From positions 62,001 to 126,000 of the forward strand of contig JASHNU010000004.1 in assembly GCA_030041475.1 (NCBI GenBank): DNA of 64,000 bases, given 5' to 3'. Below, piece by piece: positions 61,124 through 64,000 of this stretch. The translations under genes were made by a program, and so were the position numbers. The first letter of the stretch is position 1. The number at the start of each line of letters is the position of its first letter. The DNA is from Candidatus Sulfotelmatobacter sp. (GTDB lineage Bacteria; Acidobacteriota; Terriglobia; Terriglobales; Acidobacteriaceae). The notes under the pieces are model-generated. The model was not told the DNA's origin. It searched no databases and saw only the letters and a program-made list of their open reading frames with translations.

Positions 61124-63433
61124 TCAATTTGCTTTTTGTTCCCCAAGAACTCTTCGAATTGCCGAGAGCAAGGAATTTCTGGTGAATGGTTTCTCGATTA
61201 GGCTAACATCACCGGGCATCGCAGCTTGCTGGGCGAGTGTGTCTGCGGCATATCCAGACATCAGGATTACCTTGAGATCGGGTGCTGATTCTCTGAGCAA
61301 GGTCAATAGCTTGACCCCGCTGATCTGTGGCATGACGATGTCGGAGAGAAGCAAGTGAATCTCTCTCTCATGCTTAGACGTTAGTTCGATTGCGCTTTGT
61401 GCATTCTCAGTCTCCAAAACGGTATACCCCGCATTCCGGAGAGTTACACCTATCAATTCGCGGAACACTTGGTTATCCTCTACCAGCAGAATTGTCTCCG
61501 ACCCCCCGCGTGGAGCAACACACTCACTTGGTCGGCTGAGAGCATCTGGCGGCGCACTGACCAAAGGAAAATATATCTTGAAAGTGGACCCCATTCCGGG
61601 CTCGCTGTACGCCCAGATATATCCGCCGCTATGTTTGACGATTCCGTAGACGGTAGACAATCCGAGTCCCGTTCCTTTCCCAGCTTCCTTGGTCGTGTAG
61701 AAAGGTTCAAAGATGTGAGCTTTCGTTTCCTCGTCCATGCCGGTACCAGTGTCGGACACCGTCAACAATACATAGAGACCTGGATTAACTGGTTCATGCT
61801 CACTTCGGTAATTCTCGTCGAGTTCTGCATTGCTCGTCTCGATCCTAATGTGTCCTCCGAGTGGCATGGCGTCTCGCGAGTTGACCACGAAGTTCATCAG
61901 TATCTGCTCAAGCTGTCCTTCGTCGGCCTCTATGCAACCAAGTGGTACCGTCTTCTTTACAGTAATCGTTATGTCTTCGCCAACCAGTCTCCTCAGCATG
62001 TCCTCCATGTTTCGGACAGTGGAGTTCAAATCAACTATTCGTGGGTGGACAATCTGTTGCCTGCTGAATGCCAGAAGTTGCTTGGTAAGGGACGCGGCTC
62101 GTTCTGCCGCTGCTTGAATCCTGGCTAAGTTAGTGACGATTTTGTTGTCCTTGTCGGTTAGTTTGTCCAGAGACAGCTCGCAATACCCAAGGATCACACC
62201 TAGAAGGTTGTTGAAATCGTGCGCCACTCCACCGGCAAGCCGCCCTACGGATTCCATCTTCTGGGCATGAAGGAACTGCCGCTCTAATTGCTTCGCCTGA
62301 GTGACATCGCGAACAATGGTCAGAATACAAGCCTCGTTGTTCAGCAAGATTCGTTCAGCCGTCAACTCGACGATCCGAATCTTTCGTATGCGAGTTTTGA
62401 ATCTGACCTGAATCGGCTTAGCCAACGGGTCAGACAATAGATCGATCAGGAGTTGCCGTTGGTGGCTCTCGGCCCAGACGCCCAGTTCCTCCACCGTCCG
62501 GCCAACAAGCTCATGGCGCTCATATCCCATCATTTTCAGGTAGGCGGGATTAGCGTCAATGTAACGGCCATCCGCTTCGCTGCTAATCGTGATACCGACG
62601 GGACTGGAACGGAACGCCTTCGAGAATCGCTCCTCGGATTGGCGGCGCTGCTCTTGGTCCTTCAGTTGATCTGTAACGTCATGGATCAGATTGAGTTCTG
62701 CCTCTGCTGCTCCGTGGAAGTTCAGGTCGTGAGCAGTAATTTCCACGTCGATCATCGTGCCGTCTTTCTTGCGGTGCTTCCAGTGCTCCGGTTCCCGCAG
62801 TCCGGCCACTGGATGTTTGAACGTTTGAAGCAGCGGAACGACGTCCTCGACAGGCCGAACGTCCAGGATTGTCATGTTGAAAAACTCGTGTCTGCTGTAC
62901 CCATACTTTCGGACAGCAGCTTCATTCACCGCCAGAAATCGCAATGACTTTCGGTCGAATACCCACATCGGCATTGGGTTGCTGTCGAAAAGAAGACGAT
63001 ACTGCGCCTCAGACTCCTGCAGAGCAAGTAAGGCGCGCTTCGCAGCTGTGATATCACGGGCAATGATCGATGCTCCCACAATGTTGTCTGAGGGATCATA
63101 AACAGGAGAGATAGTTAAAGACACGTCGAGAAGCGCTCCAGATTTATTGACTCGAACGGTCTCATAATGATCGAGGTGCTCACCATTGGCGATCCTCCCC
63201 AGGATCTGTTCAAGTTCATCCGCGTGATCGCCGGGAACGATAATCGAAATGGGTTTTCCGATTACTTCTTCCGCTTTGTACCCGTACATGTTTTCGGCCG
63301 CTCTGTTCCAGCTCGTAATCGCACCACTCAGGTCCTTCCCAATGATGGCATCATCCGAGGATTGGACGATCCAAGCCAGTCTCCCTAGAGACGACTGCAC
63401 TTGAGTTTGCGGAGTCTTGTCAGTGTTTGGCAT
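61124..63433 (-). CDS. Triple-PAS hybrid histidine kinase with receiver domain (soluble)
   Basis: 769 residues, no membrane helix. Three PAS domains: IVQSSDDAIIGKDLSGAITS to IIARDITAAKR, LFDSNPMPMWVFDRKSLRFL to LIHDVTDQL, and AFRSSPVGITISSEADGRYI to IVRDVTQAKQLE. HisKA has its His in GRLAGGVAHDFNNLLGVILG. HATPase has N-box NFVVNSRDAMP, G1 VSDTGTGMD and G2 GTGLGLSTVYG. The receiver has Asp in LLSDIVMPQISG and Lys in IEKPFTRN. All catalytic residues are intact. It is a cytoplasmic sensor of redox or ligand signals. Its phosphotransfer target is unknown; nearby single-domain regulators are candidates. Confidence 0.93.
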   Translation of the reverse strand: MPNTDKTPQTQVQSSLGRLAWIVQSSDDAIIGKDLSGAITSWNRAAENMYGYKAEEVIGKPISIIVPGDHADELEQILGRIANGEHLDHYETVRVNKSGALLDVSLTISPVYDPSDNIVGASIIARDITAAKRALLALQESEAQYRLLFDSNPMPMWVFDRKSLRFLAVNEAAVRKYGYSRHEFFNMTILDVRPVEDVVPLLQTFKHPVAGLREPEHWKHRKKDGTMIDVEITAHDLNFHGAAEAELNLIHDVTDQLKDQEQRRQSEERFSKAFRSSPVGITISSEADGRYIDANPAYLKMMGYERHELVGRTVEELGVWAESHQRQLLIDLLSDPLAKPIQVRFKTRIRKIRIVELTAERILLNNEACILTIVRDVTQAKQLERQFLHAQKMESVGRLAGGVAHDFNNLLGVILGYCELSLDKLTDKDNKIVTNLARIQAAAERAASLTKQLLAFSRQQIVHPRIVDLNSTVRNMEDMLRRLVGEDITITVKKTVPLGCIEADEGQLEQILMNFVVNSRDAMPLGGHIRIETSNAELDENYRSEHEPVNPGLYVLLTVSDTGTGMDEETKAHIFEPFYTTKEAGKGTGLGLSTVYGIVKHSGGYIWAYSEPGMGSTFKIYFPLVSAPPDALSRPSECVAPRGGSETILLVEDNQVFRELIGVTLRNAGYTVLETENAQSAIELTSKHEREIHLLLSDIVMPQISGVKLLTLLRESAPDLKVILMSGYAADTLAQQAAMPGDVSLIEKPFTRNSLLSAIRRVLGEQKAN

Positions 63434-63520
63434 TTTCCCTTGAGGTTGCTTCCGAAGTTTTCTTCGTCCGTTTAGGCATTCGATCCTATGTCACGAAAAC
63501 CGAACATGCGAACCGGCCTC

Positions 63521-63706
63521 CTAACCTTTTCCAAGCGTCTGTAGATCGATAAGAATCTCGTTTCGCCGCCGCTGTCTGTTTTGAAAGGCGACAGTTTCCA
63601 ACCATTTGTGATCCGAGTCGTGCCTATACGCTTCATCCCAAACTTCGATTGCTTTGAGCTCCTCGTGGAGACTCTCTCTGCGTTCGGAATCTCGGTCCTC
63701 AGGCAT
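63521..63706 (-). CDS. Small hypothetical protein
   Basis: 61 residues from ATG 63706; a longer frame from 63796 looks less protein-like. Highly charged and probably helical (SLHEELKAIEVWDEAYRHDS, FQNRQRRRNEILIDLQTL). No motif recognised and no strong ribosome binding site, so it is tentative. Confidence 0.4.
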   Translation of the reverse strand: MPEDRDSERRESLHEELKAIEVWDEAYRHDSDHKWLETVAFQNRQRRRNEILIDLQTLGKG

Positions 63707-63924
63707 GGCGAAAATCGTGCAATTCAGGCTCCACGACTTGGATTGTGGTTTTCCAATAGGTCCTAAACGGGTTTGGCGCCCAAAGATGCCGTACATTCGG
63801 CACCGTGCCGATTAGACGGCAACTCGTATATTTCCGAGGACAAACCCAAGTGAGCGTTTGCTGGGAAACCGAAGTCGAGGTGTGCTTATGAACCGGGTCT
63901 GAAAATTGAGGAGCTGCTCCGTTC

Positions 63925-63954
63925 TTGACTAGTTCATCAGCGCGTGTCTATGAT
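63925..63954 (+). promoter_or_regulatory. Possible sigma-70 promoter at the right edge
   Basis: TTGACT (63925-63930) and TATGAT (63949-63954), spaced by 18 bp, read rightwards out of the window. No gene start follows within the remaining bases. Confidence 0.4.
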
Positions 63955-64000
63955 CTCGCTTGACCATAGAGCTAGAGAACGTCTTGTGGCTCATCGGTAG

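Overview
The window looks like chromosomal DNA from an Acidobacteriota bacterium, probably of the Terriglobia/Koribacter type. This is inferred from gene content, not from a marker gene. The clues are a DUF3300/DUF2950 pair, very long SBBP-repeat/choice-of-anchor D secreted proteins, a beta-propeller (reg_prop/Y_Y_Y) histidine kinase, a large number of PAS hybrid kinases, and a class D-like sortase beside a protein with an LPTTA-type sorting signal. No rRNA or CRISPR array was seen.

Layout. 0-3.6 kb: the end of an M28 peptidase gene, a small secreted protein, tRNA-Val(GAC), and directly after it a tyrosine integrase with an in-frame amber codon, an excisionase-like HTH gene and a truncated cytochrome c gene. 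This is the edge of a decayed tRNA-associated island. 3.7-27.7 kb: a block of envelope and stress genes: carbonic anhydrase, VWA protein, SYLF protein, two DUF3300 proteins, DUF2950, a K+-channel-like protein, a PAS/sigma-54 activator, DoxX, a GH16-like lipoprotein with a propeller kinase and NarL-type regulator, HEAT/ABC exporter/PLD, STAS/sortase and the LPTTA protein. 27.9-39.4 kb: a mosaic accessory region with a tRNA 3' fragment, an IS110 remnant, two tandem large serine recombinases, a methyltransferase, a large secreted protein, and broken glycosyltransferase and Ser/Thr kinase genes. 39.7-63.8 kb: a signalling region with hybrid kinases, receiver-PilZ, an NtrC-type regulator, GGDEF-EAL and receiver-GGDEF proteins, two giant SBBP proteins, a type IV pilin and PilZ proteins.

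The most interesting signal is regulatory. Six transcription units between 4.7 and 27 kb (VWA; DUF3300-DUF2950-channel; a small secreted protein; HEAT-ABC-PLD; STAS-sortase; the LPTTA protein) each have a sigma-54 type -24/-12 element (GG-N10-GC). Each also has a related imperfect palindrome, close to TTCGnGAATTCCCGAA, centred 62-64 bp upstream of the -24 GG. The sortase operon and its likely substrate are driven divergently from one intergenic region by this arrangement. I read this as a previously unremarked sigma-54 envelope regulon. The PAS/sigma-54 activator at 12938-14455 is the nearest candidate activator.

Several genes are broken by single events: an amber codon in the integrase, frameshifts in recombinase 1, the Ser/Thr kinase and one hybrid kinase, and an ochre codon in the glycosyltransferase. 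Some of these could be sequencing errors; the truncations and the lost kinase motifs could not. All family names come from reading motifs, since no database search was possible.
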